Shown: positions 29,956-39,543 of the stretch, in pieces
Layout of the letters: each line of letters starts with the position of its first letter
Position numbering within the stretch: position 1 is the first letter of the stretch
Origin: an uncultured Sphingomonas sp.
GTDB taxonomy: Bacteria > Pseudomonadota > Alphaproteobacteria > Sphingomonadales > Sphingomonadaceae
DNA: 64,000 nucleotides
Direction of reading: 5' to 3'
NCBI RefSeq assembly: GCF_913777625.1
Contig: NZ_CAJYTI010000023.1
Location: 25,959-89,958 of the forward strand
Position numbers and translations under genes: made by a program
Notes under the pieces: generated by a model
Told to the model about the DNA's origin: nothing
Databases searched by the model: none
What the model saw: only the letters and a program-made list of their open reading frames with translations

Positions 29956-30149
29956 CAGAAAATCCCCGGATTGTCCTGGATGATGGCCTTCGCCTTGTTG
30001 TCGAGGCGGTAGACCACTTCCTGGGTGATCGAAATATTGAGGTTGATGACGATCGGCTTGTCGGGTGCGTTCACTGTCACGCACCCGCCCAGCAGCGCCA
30101 GCGGGGCGATCGCACACCCTCCCAGCCGAAAAGACCAACCCTGTTTCAT
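29955..30149 (-). CDS. ynbE: YnbE-like outer membrane lipoprotein
   Basis: A 64-residue lipoprotein. The ATG at 30149 starts a signal with lipobox LLGGC (residues 20-24). The mature part, VNAPDKPIVINLNISITQEV followed by VYRLD, has the alternating beta-strand pattern of YnbE proteins, which are thought to stack and meet the C-terminal end of YdbH. It lies 25 bases after ydbH and overlaps ydbL by one base of each start/stop pair (ATGA). Only GGA is seen as a ribosome site, so expression may depend on the upstream gene. Without the neighbours such a small protein would be easy to miss. Confidence 0.83.
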   Translation of the reverse strand: MKQGWSFRLGGCAIAPLALLGGCVTVNAPDKPIVINLNISITQEVVYRLDNKAKAIIQDNPGIF

Positions 30150-30174
30150 GGTTCCAAGCTCATCGACATGCCTT

Positions 30175-33100
30175 TCATGGACGGGGTGTGCTTTCAGCGG
30201 GCTGAACGGTTGCGCTGCCCGCGTCCTGTGCACGTTTCTGCTCCTCGAGCAACGCCGGCAGGTTGCGCTCGATCAGCCGGCGCGGATCGTACCAGGACTG
30301 CACCGAGTCAAGGAGCTGGCGGAAGGGCGCGTTGATCCGTACGTTGAACACGAGCGGCAGCTTCGCCAGCCGGCGAATGAGGAAGTTGGACTTGGTCCCC
30401 TGCCCCTGGCTGAGCCCGGAGAAACTGATGTCGGTGATCATCTCGCCGGCCAGCGGGCCGTTCATCCGGATCGCGAGGCTGCGATAGTCGAGCGACTTGA
30501 GCGCCTGGAAGGCCATGTTGCCCCAGGTCCCCAGATCTTCTCGGGATACTTCGCCGACATAGGCGAGGTGGCCGCCCTTGCGCGCCCGCAGCACACCGCC
30601 TTCGATCCGGCCGCCGGTCTCGTCGAAGATCATCGGCAGCGTGCCGTCGAAGGTGCCGGTCGCATCGAGATTGTCGAACGCCATCTCCTTCAGGAACAAG
30701 GCGGCGTCGACGCCCTTCACCAGGAAGGTCATGCGGCGCTCGCCCGACTCATTGAAGTCGAGCGTGGTCGGCTCCAGCACCAGCTCGCCGCCCGCGAACG
30801 GCCACCGGGCACCCTCGACCCGCACCCGCCGGCTATCGAGCAGCTGGTAGCGGAACACGCCGTCGCGTACAGGAACGCCGGGGTTGACCTCGGTCACCTT
30901 CGCCACCTGCGCGGGCGCGGTCTGCGCGTTCAGCAGGTCGGTGAAGTTGAGTTCGGTGGTGAGCCCCTGCACCGGGCCGAATGCTGCCGCCAGGGACATG
31001 TTGGTCGCGGTGAAGCGACCGATGCTGGTCACCGCCTCGCCCGCCCAAGCGATCTTCCCCGTGCCGGCAATCGTGCCGTCGACATCGGCGATCACGCCCA
31101 GAGTGAGCGGGGTGAGATCGGTCGGCTGCAGGCCGCCGGTCCGGAAGCGGATACCGGCCACGTCCAGCAGCGCCTGCCCCTCGCCACGGCCGAGATCATG
31201 GGTGATCGCGACCGACGCGACCGGCACCGGCCGCTTGGTGCCGACCAGATCGGCCCGCGCCTCGATCCGATTGCCTTGCAGGTGCAGACGGCCCGCCGGC
31301 GCAAGCAGCGGCTCGAAACGCGGGCTGGGGTCCGCGTCGGCGAGGCGGAAGCTGCCGAGCAGCGACAGTGCGCCATCGGCAACCTGCCAGCGGCCCTTGC
31401 CCTGCGAGAGGATGAGCGGGACCGCACCGATCTGCCCGCCCAGCGCCTCGAAATCACCGCTTGGGGTGTTACCGAAGGTGCCACCCAGCCGGCCGATATC
31501 CAGCCGGGTCGGATGCTCCGCCCCCATCCGCACTGCGACCTCGGTGAGATCGAACGCACGGCTCGCCAGATCCAGCCGGATGCCACCGGCGGCGAGCCGC
31601 AATGGGTTGCTGCCCATGGTGCCGGTGAGGGCGACGCCGCGGACCTGGGCGCCGCCGGTGAGCCGTTTGCCGTTCCAGGCCACCATCGCCGGTCCTACCG
31701 GGCAAAGCCGCTGCCGATGCCCGCGCAGTACCATGCCCGACGCGGCGATCCGAGCGAAGCCCAGCGTCGCGCACCCCGGGTTCACCAGCACGCTCGGCCC
31801 GTTCCACCGCGCCACCAGTGGCATCGAAACATCGTCGATCTGCCCGCCGCCGATCGGGCCGGACAGCGTCGCGACCGTGCGCGCCGACCCTGCCCCGCCC
31901 CGCGCGGTGAAGTAGAGGTTCGACAGCGCCAGCCGCGCGCCGCCGGCCGCATAGGGGCGCAGCGTTCCCGTACCCTGCAGCTGGTCGCTGCCGGGACGCT
32001 GCAGCAGATCCACCGCCGCGTCCGGCAGCCCGCCGCCACCAAGGGACAGGCGCCCGGCCAGGGCGACCGTGCCGGCAGGGATATCCAGCACCGCACCGCT
32101 CGCGCCTACGAAGCGCATCCATGCTCCCGATCGTGCGGTCAGGTCGACCGCTTTCACGCGAAGCGTCACGCCCCTGCCCCGCGTGGCCACGCCAAGATCC
32201 GCCACGCCGTCGAAGCGCCGCCCCGCCGCGTCCACGGCCGAGGCGAACTTGGCAGCGAGCGGCCCTATCGGCGTCCCTGCTAACGCGTTGCGATATCCGG
32301 TTACCTCTGCCCGCACCCTGGGGGACACCATTGCTTGCTGCACGCGTACGCGGCCGTCGAATGCCATCACGCGGCCGATCGCATAGCGGCCGGCGACGTC
32401 GACAGCGTCGGCACCGACGCTTTTGGTGGCCGCGCCTGTCGCGTCCAGCCTGAGGTCCCCCGCCGTCCGTACGCGGTCGCCGGCGAAATCGAGCCGGGCA
32501 TCGGCCCGGCCAAGCGTGCCTACGCCCGACCGCAGCGATGCGACAGCAAGCGTCGCGTCGCCCGTCCATCCCGCAAATGCATCATCGAGCGTCACGCGAA
32601 CGTCGCCCCGCGGCTGCTTCGCCTCGAACGCGCCGCACGCCAATCGCTGTGCGGCCAGCGGCCCGGTAAGGCTCGGCGCGCCCTTGCGGATGCGCAGCTC
32701 CATCGCGGCGGCGAAGCCCGAGAGCGCGCAACTTCCGAGCTTCAGCGGCCCCGCCTGCGCATGCAGCGTGCCGGCGAAGCCGTCGGCCAGCAGCCCCTTG
32801 CCGCGCAGCCCGAGGAGGACGAGCCCTGCGTCGCTCTCCAGCCGCAGCTGCGCGTCGGCAACCTCGACGCTCAACCGGGGCAAGGTAAACGGCTTGCCCG
32901 AGGGCGGCGGCATCAGCCGGTCCAGCGATCCCAGCGACAGAACGCCGTTGACGATCCGGCCCTTGATACGGACGCGCCCGGCCTTCGCCACCAGCAGTTC
33001 GGCACGCCAGGGGCTAAGCGCGGTCCGCAACTCGATCCAGTCGGCGGTCAGGTCGGGGTCGCGCGGATCGCCGATGGAGACGCCGGTCAGGCGCTGCCGC

Positions 33101-33324
33101 CAGGGGGAGAGCTGGTCGATCGTATAGCGGGCTGGCACCCCGCGCCGGGCGAGTGCGCGATCGACGAAGCCCTGCGCGATCGTGCGCCGCTGGAGCCACA
33201 CCGTCGCTACCGATGCGGATACCAGGACGAGCAACGCCAACGCGACGCGACGGCGTCGCGTCGCGCGCGCTGCTGCACTGGTCCGCCGCACCTCGACGTC
33301 GGTGTCGTCTTCGCTCCGGTTCAC
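30175..33324 (-). CDS. ydbH: YdbH-like AsmA-superfamily intermembrane protein
   Basis: A 1049-residue protein anchored by one N-terminal membrane segment (RVALALLVLVSASVATVWL, about residues 26-44) with the rest periplasmic. The body is long, repetitive and beta-rich, as expected for the hydrophobic groove of the TamB/YhdP/YdbH group, and the C-terminal region (SLDYRSLAIRMNGPLAGEMI, FSGLSQGQGTKSNFLIRRL, PLVFNVRINAPFRQLL) is the conserved DUF748-like YdbH end. In E. coli YdbH with YnbE forms a bridge between the membranes that helps outer-membrane lipid balance. The start is GTG at 33324 with GGAGCGG upstream. It is the first gene of the three-gene operon. Confidence 0.88.
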   Translation of the reverse strand: MNRSEDDTDVEVRRTSAAARATRRRRVALALLVLVSASVATVWLQRRTIAQGFVDRALARRGVPARYTIDQLSPWRQRLTGVSIGDPRDPDLTADWIELRTALSPWRAELLVAKAGRVRIKGRIVNGVLSLGSLDRLMPPPSGKPFTLPRLSVEVADAQLRLESDAGLVLLGLRGKGLLADGFAGTLHAQAGPLKLGSCALSGFAAAMELRIRKGAPSLTGPLAAQRLACGAFEAKQPRGDVRVTLDDAFAGWTGDATLAVASLRSGVGTLGRADARLDFAGDRVRTAGDLRLDATGAATKSVGADAVDVAGRYAIGRVMAFDGRVRVQQAMVSPRVRAEVTGYRNALAGTPIGPLAAKFASAVDAAGRRFDGVADLGVATRGRGVTLRVKAVDLTARSGAWMRFVGASGAVLDIPAGTVALAGRLSLGGGGLPDAAVDLLQRPGSDQLQGTGTLRPYAAGGARLALSNLYFTARGGAGSARTVATLSGPIGGGQIDDVSMPLVARWNGPSVLVNPGCATLGFARIAASGMVLRGHRQRLCPVGPAMVAWNGKRLTGGAQVRGVALTGTMGSNPLRLAAGGIRLDLASRAFDLTEVAVRMGAEHPTRLDIGRLGGTFGNTPSGDFEALGGQIGAVPLILSQGKGRWQVADGALSLLGSFRLADADPSPRFEPLLAPAGRLHLQGNRIEARADLVGTKRPVPVASVAITHDLGRGEGQALLDVAGIRFRTGGLQPTDLTPLTLGVIADVDGTIAGTGKIAWAGEAVTSIGRFTATNMSLAAAFGPVQGLTTELNFTDLLNAQTAPAQVAKVTEVNPGVPVRDGVFRYQLLDSRRVRVEGARWPFAGGELVLEPTTLDFNESGERRMTFLVKGVDAALFLKEMAFDNLDATGTFDGTLPMIFDETGGRIEGGVLRARKGGHLAYVGEVSREDLGTWGNMAFQALKSLDYRSLAIRMNGPLAGEMITDISFSGLSQGQGTKSNFLIRRLAKLPLVFNVRINAPFRQLLDSVQSWYDPRRLIERNLPALLEEQKRAQDAGSATVQPAESTPRP

Positions 33325-33654
33325 GCCCGCTCCAGCCGCCTCATTCTGCGGCCCCTGCCATAGCTATCCGAACTCGCAAAGGTTCCTTGGATCGGGAACT
33401 GGGCAGCGCCGGCCATCGCCTGTCACCTTACCGATCCGATCTTTGCTGCTTGGCCTCGCGCCCGGTTTCGCCCGTGGCGTGATACTCGCCCGGTACCGTG
33501 CGACGATGCGTGCCGAACGGCCAGCGCGCCCTTCCCTCACCGCTAGCCCCGCCCCCGCCCGCGCCGCGCTGCCTGCGACACCCGCGAGCGCCAGTTGGTC
33601 GCGGTCGGGAGGCGGTTTGCCGGGAGGGGTGGTCGCGGCACGTCGGCCGACGGA
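33325..33654. other. Intergenic region before ydbH operon, no gene seen
   Basis: This 330-base gap lies between the 3' end of the RND outer-membrane factor gene and the ydbH start, both on the minus strand, so it must hold the ydbH promoter and possibly the efflux-operon terminator. Open frames across it have atypical composition and run into the neighbouring genes in the wrong frame. No convincing hairpin or promoter pair could be selected. Confidence 0.45.
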
Positions 33655-35046
33655 TCAGTAGAGGCCGCCCAATGCCCGTACGGTTTCGGTCGCCACGCCG
33701 AGCTGCCGGGCGCGGATCGCCAGCAATGTGCGCTCCGCATCGAGTGCAGCGGTCTGCGCGATCGTCACTTCCAGGAAATCGGCAGCGCCGTCGCGGTATC
33801 GGGTCATCGCCAGGTCCTGCGTACGCTCGGCCGCAGCGGCGGCCTCGCGCTGGTTGCGCTCCTGGTCGATCAGGTGCCGACCGGCGGCGAGATCGTCCTC
33901 GACCTCGCGGAAGGCCGTCAGCACCGTTTCGCGATAATTGGCAGCAGCCTCGTCATATTGGGCGCGCGAGATCCGCACATTGGCGCGCCGCGCACCGCCG
34001 TCGAAGATCGACAGCGCCGCCGACAGGGGGCCGAGCGCCCAGAAACTGTTGTCGCTGTTCAGCAGGCCGCCGCTCACGGCCTCGAAGCCGCCGGCGCCGC
34101 CCAGCGTGATCGTCGGGAACATCGCCGCGCGCGCAACGCCGATCTGCGCATTGGCGGCAGCGACGCGACGTTCGGCGGCGGCGATGTCGGGGCGGCGTTC
34201 CAGCAGGGTGGATGGCAGCGCGGCCGGGATCACCGGCGGCGCGATCAGTGTGTCGACCACTGGAAGCGAGAAGGTCGAGGGACTCTCGCCGATCAGCACC
34301 GCGATGGCATGCTCGTCATTGGCACGATCCGCGGCGACGGCGTCGAGCTCGGCCCTGGCGCCCGCCAACTGGCTCTGCGCGCGGCTGACATCGATGCCCG
34401 AAGCGATGCCGCCGCCATGGCGCGTCTCGGTAAGGTCATAGGCCCGCTGAAACGCGTCCACCGTCTTGCGCAGCAGCACGGTGCGCGCATCGAGCCCGCG
34501 CAGGTCGAAATAGGTCGCGGCGAGCCGGGTCTGCAGGCCGAGCCGGACGCCGACGAGGTCGGCAGCGCTGGCCTCGGCATTCGCCTGACTGGCTTTCACC
34601 GCGTTGCGGATGCGGCCAAACAGATCGAGCTCATAGTCGAGCGAGGCGCCGACTTGCGGATTGGTATAGGTGACGGCACGCCCCGAGGAGAGCGGCCGGC
34701 CAGCCGAGACGCGGTCGCGCGCGATCGTGCCGCTCGCCCCGATTTCGGGCAGCAGCGCCGCGCGATTGCGGCGCACCAGCGCGGCGGCCTGGTCGTAGCG
34801 CGCGATCGCCGCGGCAAGGTTGGGGCTGCCCGCAATCCGCGCCTCCAGCCCGTTCAGCGTCGGGTCGGCGAAGCGTTCCCACCAGTTGCCGCCGGGAGGA
34901 ACCTTGGTCCCGGCGGTCTGCCAGTCGCCGCTTTCCTTGTACGCGGGCGCGGCGGCGACTTCAGGCCGGTGATAGTCGGGCGCCATCGAGCAGGCGGAAA
35001 GGCCGAGCGCCGTCGCCGCGACCAGCGCTGCCTTACTTGCGCGCAT
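33655..35046 (-). CDS. NodT-family outer membrane efflux lipoprotein
   Basis: A 463-residue TolC-like duct for the RND pump encoded upstream. The signal peptide ends in the lipobox LSACS (residues 16-20), followed by MAPDYHRPEV, the usual start of NodT/OprM lipoproteins. Motifs include NWWERFADPTLNGLEARI near residue 55 and the second repeat ERRPDIAAAERRVAAANAQI, characteristic of the family. The ATG at 35046 has AAGGTG upstream and overlaps the adaptor gene by 14 bases. It is the last gene of the RND-adaptor-duct operon. Confidence 0.92.
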   Translation of the reverse strand: MRASKAALVAATALGLSACSMAPDYHRPEVAAAPAYKESGDWQTAGTKVPPGGNWWERFADPTLNGLEARIAGSPNLAAAIARYDQAAALVRRNRAALLPEIGASGTIARDRVSAGRPLSSGRAVTYTNPQVGASLDYELDLFGRIRNAVKASQANAEASAADLVGVRLGLQTRLAATYFDLRGLDARTVLLRKTVDAFQRAYDLTETRHGGGIASGIDVSRAQSQLAGARAELDAVAADRANDEHAIAVLIGESPSTFSLPVVDTLIAPPVIPAALPSTLLERRPDIAAAERRVAAANAQIGVARAAMFPTITLGGAGGFEAVSGGLLNSDNSFWALGPLSAALSIFDGGARRANVRISRAQYDEAAANYRETVLTAFREVEDDLAAGRHLIDQERNQREAAAAAERTQDLAMTRYRDGAADFLEVTIAQTAALDAERTLLAIRARQLGVATETVRALGGLY

Positions 35047-36175
35047 TGGCGAGCACCTTCACCAGATCCCCGGTCTGGAGCGAGTCCGGCGGGTTGTCGA
35101 TCACCCGGTCGCTCGGCGAAAGACCCGCCACGACCTCAACCACCTTGCCTTCGTCGCGGCCCAGCGTGACGGTGCGCAGCTGCGCCTTGCCGTCCGCCCC
35201 CAGCACCGCGACCTGCGTGCCCTTCGACCCGATGATCAGCGCACTCGGCGGCAGGGTCACGGCGCTTCCGCCGCCGCGCAGCGGGAAGCGCGCCTGCGCA
35301 TAGGCACCGGGCTTGAGCGCGCGATCGCCATTGGCGGCCTGGAGCTCGACCAGCACCGTGCCGGAAGCGGGATCGACTGCATCCGCGGTACGCGTCAGCG
35401 TCGCCTTGAAGGTCCGCTCGGCATATTCCGGCAGCGTCAGGCTGACCTCCATGCCGGGGTGGATCTGCGCCGAATAGGCCTGGGGGACCTTCACATAAGC
35501 ACGGATCCGGCTGACATCGGATACGGTGAACAGCGGCGTCGCACTCGCATTGCCGGCAACGACCAGCGCGCCGATGTCCGTCGCGCGGCTGGTGACGACG
35601 CCGTCGAACGGCGCGACCAGCCGGGTGAAGCCGGTCAGCGTCTGCAACCGCGCGACATTGGCGCGGGCCGCATTGGCGACCGCGGTCTTGGCGGCAAGAT
35701 CGCCCTGCTTCTCGTCGGTCTCCTGCTTCGACACCGCATCCTTGGCGAGCATTGCGCTCCACCGCGTCGCGGTGGTCTGGGCGAGCTGCTGGTTGGCGCG
35801 GGCGGTCTGCAGGTCGGCGCGGGCGGCGGCGAGCTGCTGCTCGACATCGGGGGCGTCGAGAACCGCCAGCACTTGGCCGCGCCGCACCGGATCGCCCAGG
35901 TCGACCAGCCAGCGCCGGACATAGCCCGTGGTGCGGGCATAGATCGGCGCGCTGTTGAGCGCCTGCAGGTTGGCCGGCAGGCGCAGCGCCTCGCTCGAGG
36001 CGGCCAGCGTCGGATGGATCACGTTGACGCTCGGCACCGCCTGCTCGGCGGTCCAGGCGGCAAGGTTGCGCTCGGAATGGGCGCGCGTGACGATGCCGGT
36101 GACGACCGCACCCATCGCGACGAACGCCGCGACGCTGGCGGTGATTTTGAGGCGGCTGTTGCCGTTCTCAGACAT
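35033..36175 (-). CDS. RND efflux periplasmic adaptor (MFP) subunit
   Basis: A 380-residue membrane-fusion protein. An uncleaved N-terminal membrane anchor (ITASVAAFVAMGAVVTGIVT) is followed by the lipoyl half (RTTGYVRRWLVDLGDPVRRG), a helical hairpin (ADLQTARANQQLAQTTATRW), the second lipoyl half (TRLVAPFDGVVTSRATDIGA) and the beta-barrel/membrane-proximal domains (PSALIIGSKGTQVAVLGADG). The ATG at 36175 has a strong TTGGAGGAAG site and overlaps the pump gene by 8 bases. It completes a MexA-like adaptor between pump and duct genes. Confidence 0.93.
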   Translation of the reverse strand: MSENGNSRLKITASVAAFVAMGAVVTGIVTRAHSERNLAAWTAEQAVPSVNVIHPTLAASSEALRLPANLQALNSAPIYARTTGYVRRWLVDLGDPVRRGQVLAVLDAPDVEQQLAAARADLQTARANQQLAQTTATRWSAMLAKDAVSKQETDEKQGDLAAKTAVANAARANVARLQTLTGFTRLVAPFDGVVTSRATDIGALVVAGNASATPLFTVSDVSRIRAYVKVPQAYSAQIHPGMEVSLTLPEYAERTFKATLTRTADAVDPASGTVLVELQAANGDRALKPGAYAQARFPLRGGGSAVTLPPSALIIGSKGTQVAVLGADGKAQLRTVTLGRDEGKVVEVVAGLSPSDRVIDNPPDSLQTGDLVKVLANARK

Positions 36176-39100
36176 GCGCTTCCTCCAATGGAATAGGCCG
36201 GTTCCCGGCCGCGGCGGACCCGGCCTTGCGCTTGTGGACCAGGCTGAAGATGACGGGGACGAACATCAGCGTCGCGAAGGTGGCGACGATCAGCCCGCCG
36301 ATCACGGCGCGGCCGAGCGGCGCGTTTTGCTCGCCGCCCTCGCCGAAGCCGATCGCCATCGGCAGCATGCCGATGATCATCGCGAGCGCAGTCATCAGCA
36401 CCGGGCGGAAGCGGACCATGCCCGCCTCGAGCGCTGCCGCCGTGGCGTCGCCCAGCTCGGCGAGGCGCTCGCGGGCGAAGCTTACCACCAGGATCGAGTT
36501 CGCGGTCGCGACGCCCATGCACATGATCGCGCCGGTGAGGGCGGGCACCGAGAGGGTGGTGCCGGTGGTGAACAGCATCCAGATGATGCCGGCGATCGCT
36601 CCCGGCAGCGCGGTGATGATCACGAACGGATCGAGCCAGCTTTGGAAGTTCACGACCGTGAGCAGGTAGATCAGCACGATCGCGCCGAGCAGGCCAAAGC
36701 CCAGGCCGTAAAAGGCGCTGTTCATCGTCGCATATTGCCCGCGCATCGTGACGGTGACGCCCTTCGGTGCCTCCGCCTTGAGGCTGTCGAGCACCTTGCC
36801 GATGTCGGCGGAGACCGCGCCGAGGTCGCGCCCGTTCGGGGTCGCGAAGATGTCGATGACCGGGTTGATATTGTAGTGCGAGATCACCGCCGCCGCGGTG
36901 CTGCGCTGAATCGCCCCGATCCCGCCGAGCACCTGGCTGCCGCTGCCGCCCGTGCCGGTGACCGGCAGGTTCGACAGGTCGCTGATCGAGCCGACGCGAT
37001 ATTCCGGGGTTTGCGCGACGACCGCATAGGACACGCCGTTTTCCGGGTTCAGATAGAAGACCGGCGCGGTCTGCGAGGTACCGGCCAGCGAGCTGGCGAC
37101 GCTGGTCGTCACGTCGCGCTCGGTCAGGCCGAACTGGCCGATGCGGCTGCGGTCGACGTTCACGTCGAGCTGCGGATAGCGCGACGATTGCTGGATGCGC
37201 GCGTCCGCGACGCCGGCGATGCCACCGATCCGGCGCAGGATCTTGCGGGCATAGGCGGCGTTCGCGTCGGCATCGCGGCCGGAGACCTGGATGTCGATCG
37301 GCGCCGGCGCGCCGAAGTTGAGGATCTGGCTGGTGATATCCGCCGGCAGGAAGGCGAACTGCGTGCCCGGATAGGCCTTGGGCAACAGCTCGCGCAGCTT
37401 CTTCACATAGTCGGCGGTAGGCGCGTGGTCCTTGCTCAGCTGGATCAGGATGTCGCCGTCCTGCGGGCCGACCGTGCCGGAGTTGTTGTAGGTCGTGTTG
37501 ATCGCGCTGACCGGCAGGCCGATATTGTCGACCAGCGACACGAGCTGGTCCGGCGGGATCACGCCGCGGATGGTGCGCGCGATCCGATCGAACTCGGCCG
37601 AGGTATCCTCGATCCGCGAGCCCACCGGCGCGCGGACATGGATCGCCATCGCCCCGGCGTCGACGTTCGGGAAGAAATTCTGCCCGAGCAGCGGCACGAG
37701 GAACAGGGTCACCGCAATCACGAGGATGAAGGCGAGGATGAACGGCCGCGGGGTTCCCAGCGCCTTTTCCAATAGCCCGCCATAGCCGGTGCGGACCTTC
37801 TCGAAGCGATGCTCGAAGCCGCGCTGGAAGCGCACCAGCGGATTGCGCGATTCCGGCGCGCCCGCCTCATGGCCATGCCCCGGCGCGTGCGGCTTGAGCA
37901 GGAACATCGCCATGGTCGGCACCAGCGTGCGCGAGAGGAGGAACGACGCGATCATCGCGAACACCACCGACAGCGCCAGCGGCACGAACAGGAAGCCGGC
38001 GATGCCGGGCAGGAAAAACATCGGCACGAACACGATGCAGATGCACAGCAGCGAGACGAAGGCCGGCGTGACGATCTGGGCCGCGCCGTCGAGGATCGCG
38101 TCCTTGACCGACTTGCCCTGTTCGAGGTGCCAGTTGATGTTCTCGATCGTCACCGTCGCGTCGTCGACCAGGATGCCGACGGCGAGACTGAGGCCGCCCA
38201 GCGTCATGATGTTGAGCGTGTTGCCCGTCGCCGACAGCGCGATGATCGCCGCCAGGATCGCCAGCGGGATCGAGATCGCGATGATCACCGTCGAGCGCCA
38301 CGAGCCAAGGAACAGCAGGATCATCAGCGAGGTGAGCCCGGCGGCGATCACGCCTTCCTTGATCACGCCTTCCACCGCCGCCTTGACGAACAGCGACTGG
38401 TCGCCGATCGGCGCCACCTTCAGGCCGGGCAGCGTCGCGGTGACCTTGGGCAGCGCATCCTTGATGCCCTGGACGATCGCCAGCGTCGAGGTCGCGCCGC
38501 TCTTGAGCACGGTCATCAGCACCGAGCGCGCACCGTCGACATGGACAACGTTGGTCTGCGGCGCGGAGCCGTCGCGGACATGGGCGACGTCCCGCATGTA
38601 GATCGTTGCGCCGTTGACCACCTTCACCGGGAGCGCGTTGAGTTCCTCGATCGATCCCGGCGCGTTGTTGAGCTTGATGCTGTACTGATAGCCGCCGATC
38701 TTGGCGAAGCCCGCCGGATTGATCTGGTTCTGCGCGGCGATGGCGTTGCCGACATCCTGCGCCGAAAGCCCCTTGGATTGCAGCGCCTGCGGATCGAGGT
38801 CGATCTGCACCTGGCGCTGGCGGCCACCGGACGGGTACGGGATCGCGGCGCCCGGCACGGTGACGAGCGGCGGCCGCACCTGGTTCTGGGCGGTGTCGAA
38901 CAGCTGGCCCTCGGACATGCCCTTGCCCGACAAGGCGAGCTGGAGGATCGGCACGGTCGAGGCATTGTAGTTGAGGATCAACGGCGGGGTGATGCCCGGG
39001 GGCAGCTGGCGCAGCACCGTCTGCGAGATGGAGGTGACCTGCGCGGTCGCGGTGCGGATGTCGGCACCCGGCTGGAAATAGATCTTCACCACACCGATGC

Positions 39101-39470
39101 CCTGCATCGACTGGCTCTCGACATGATCGATGTCGTTGACCGTCGTGGTCAGCACCCGCTCGAACGGCGTCACGATCCGCCCGGACATGTCGTCGGGCGA
39201 CAGGCCGCTATACTGCCAGGCGACGGCGATCACCGGCACGCGGATGTCCGGGAAGATGTCGACCGGCGTCCGGATTGCGGCGAGCACGCCGAGAATCAGG
39301 ATCAGGATGGCCATGACGATGAAGGTGAGCGGCCGCGCCAGCGCGATCCGGACGATCCCGATCAAGAGCGACTCGGGTCGCGAAAAAGCGAAGAATGGCA
39401 GGCGGCCAAGCGCATACGGGATACTCCGGATTGACGGGGCGGTGCGCGTCCCAGTTCGCAGCCGCAGCAT
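36168..39470 (-). CDS. RND multidrug-type efflux pump permease
   Basis: About 1100 residues; a 12-TM proton-driven pump. TM1 is RPLTFIVMAILILILGVLAA, preceded by a cytoplasmic tail. TM4 has AVGILVDDATVTIENINWHL with the proton-relay Asp pair. The periplasmic parts show SGLSPDDMSGRIVTPFERVL and ADIRTATAQVTSISQTVLRQ. A histidine-containing linker, KPHAPGHGHEAG, lies after the TM6 region. The start is uncertain. The ATG at 39470 gives a tail of about 35 extra residues, and AGGGGA sits directly against it. A TTG at 39365 would give the family-typical start (IGIVRIALARPLTF) but has no ribosome site. The candidate promoter at 39502-39530 permits either. The LysR gene is divergent. Confidence 0.88.
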   Translation of the reverse strand: MLRLRTGTRTAPSIRSIPYALGRLPFFAFSRPESLLIGIVRIALARPLTFIVMAILILILGVLAAIRTPVDIFPDIRVPVIAVAWQYSGLSPDDMSGRIVTPFERVLTTTVNDIDHVESQSMQGIGVVKIYFQPGADIRTATAQVTSISQTVLRQLPPGITPPLILNYNASTVPILQLALSGKGMSEGQLFDTAQNQVRPPLVTVPGAAIPYPSGGRQRQVQIDLDPQALQSKGLSAQDVGNAIAAQNQINPAGFAKIGGYQYSIKLNNAPGSIEELNALPVKVVNGATIYMRDVAHVRDGSAPQTNVVHVDGARSVLMTVLKSGATSTLAIVQGIKDALPKVTATLPGLKVAPIGDQSLFVKAAVEGVIKEGVIAAGLTSLMILLFLGSWRSTVIIAISIPLAILAAIIALSATGNTLNIMTLGGLSLAVGILVDDATVTIENINWHLEQGKSVKDAILDGAAQIVTPAFVSLLCICIVFVPMFFLPGIAGFLFVPLALSVVFAMIASFLLSRTLVPTMAMFLLKPHAPGHGHEAGAPESRNPLVRFQRGFEHRFEKVRTGYGGLLEKALGTPRPFILAFILVIAVTLFLVPLLGQNFFPNVDAGAMAIHVRAPVGSRIEDTSAEFDRIARTIRGVIPPDQLVSLVDNIGLPVSAINTTYNNSGTVGPQDGDILIQLSKDHAPTADYVKKLRELLPKAYPGTQFAFLPADITSQILNFGAPAPIDIQVSGRDADANAAYARKILRRIGGIAGVADARIQQSSRYPQLDVNVDRSRIGQFGLTERDVTTSVASSLAGTSQTAPVFYLNPENGVSYAVVAQTPEYRVGSISDLSNLPVTGTGGSGSQVLGGIGAIQRSTAAAVISHYNINPVIDIFATPNGRDLGAVSADIGKVLDSLKAEAPKGVTVTMRGQYATMNSAFYGLGFGLLGAIVLIYLLTVVNFQSWLDPFVIITALPGAIAGIIWMLFTTGTTLSVPALTGAIMCMGVATANSILVVSFARERLAELGDATAAALEAGMVRFRPVLMTALAMIIGMLPMAIGFGEGGEQNAPLGRAVIGGLIVATFATLMFVPVIFSLVHKRKAGSAAAGNRPIPLEEAHV

Positions 39471-39501
39471 TCCCCTGCATCCGCCGACCCATCCGCGTCC
39501 A

Positions 39502-39531
39502 ATATTGTTTACGGCATGATTGATATGCAAT
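39502..39531 (-). promoter_or_regulatory. Candidate promoter with overlapping LysR-type site
   Basis: On the minus strand TTGCAT (39530-39525), a 17-base spacer and CAATAT (39507-39502) form a plausible vegetative promoter for the efflux operon. The dyad ATTG-ATATG-CAAT (39519-39531) overlaps the -35 box and fits the T-N11-A pattern (T39520, A39532) bound by LysR-type regulators. The -10 match is moderate, so this is a proposal based on position and symmetry. Confidence 0.45.
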
Positions 39532-39543
39532 AGGTACGGATCT

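Noticed and set aside
30025..32283. 752-codon frame antisense to the ydbH and ynbE genes
   Set aside because: No recognisable domain; the ydbH-ynbE-ydbL order on the minus strand explains the region.
33182..33661. Plus-strand frame in the gap before the ydbH operon
   Set aside because: It overlaps the ydbH 5' end in antisense and has biased Arg/Ser/Pro composition without motifs.
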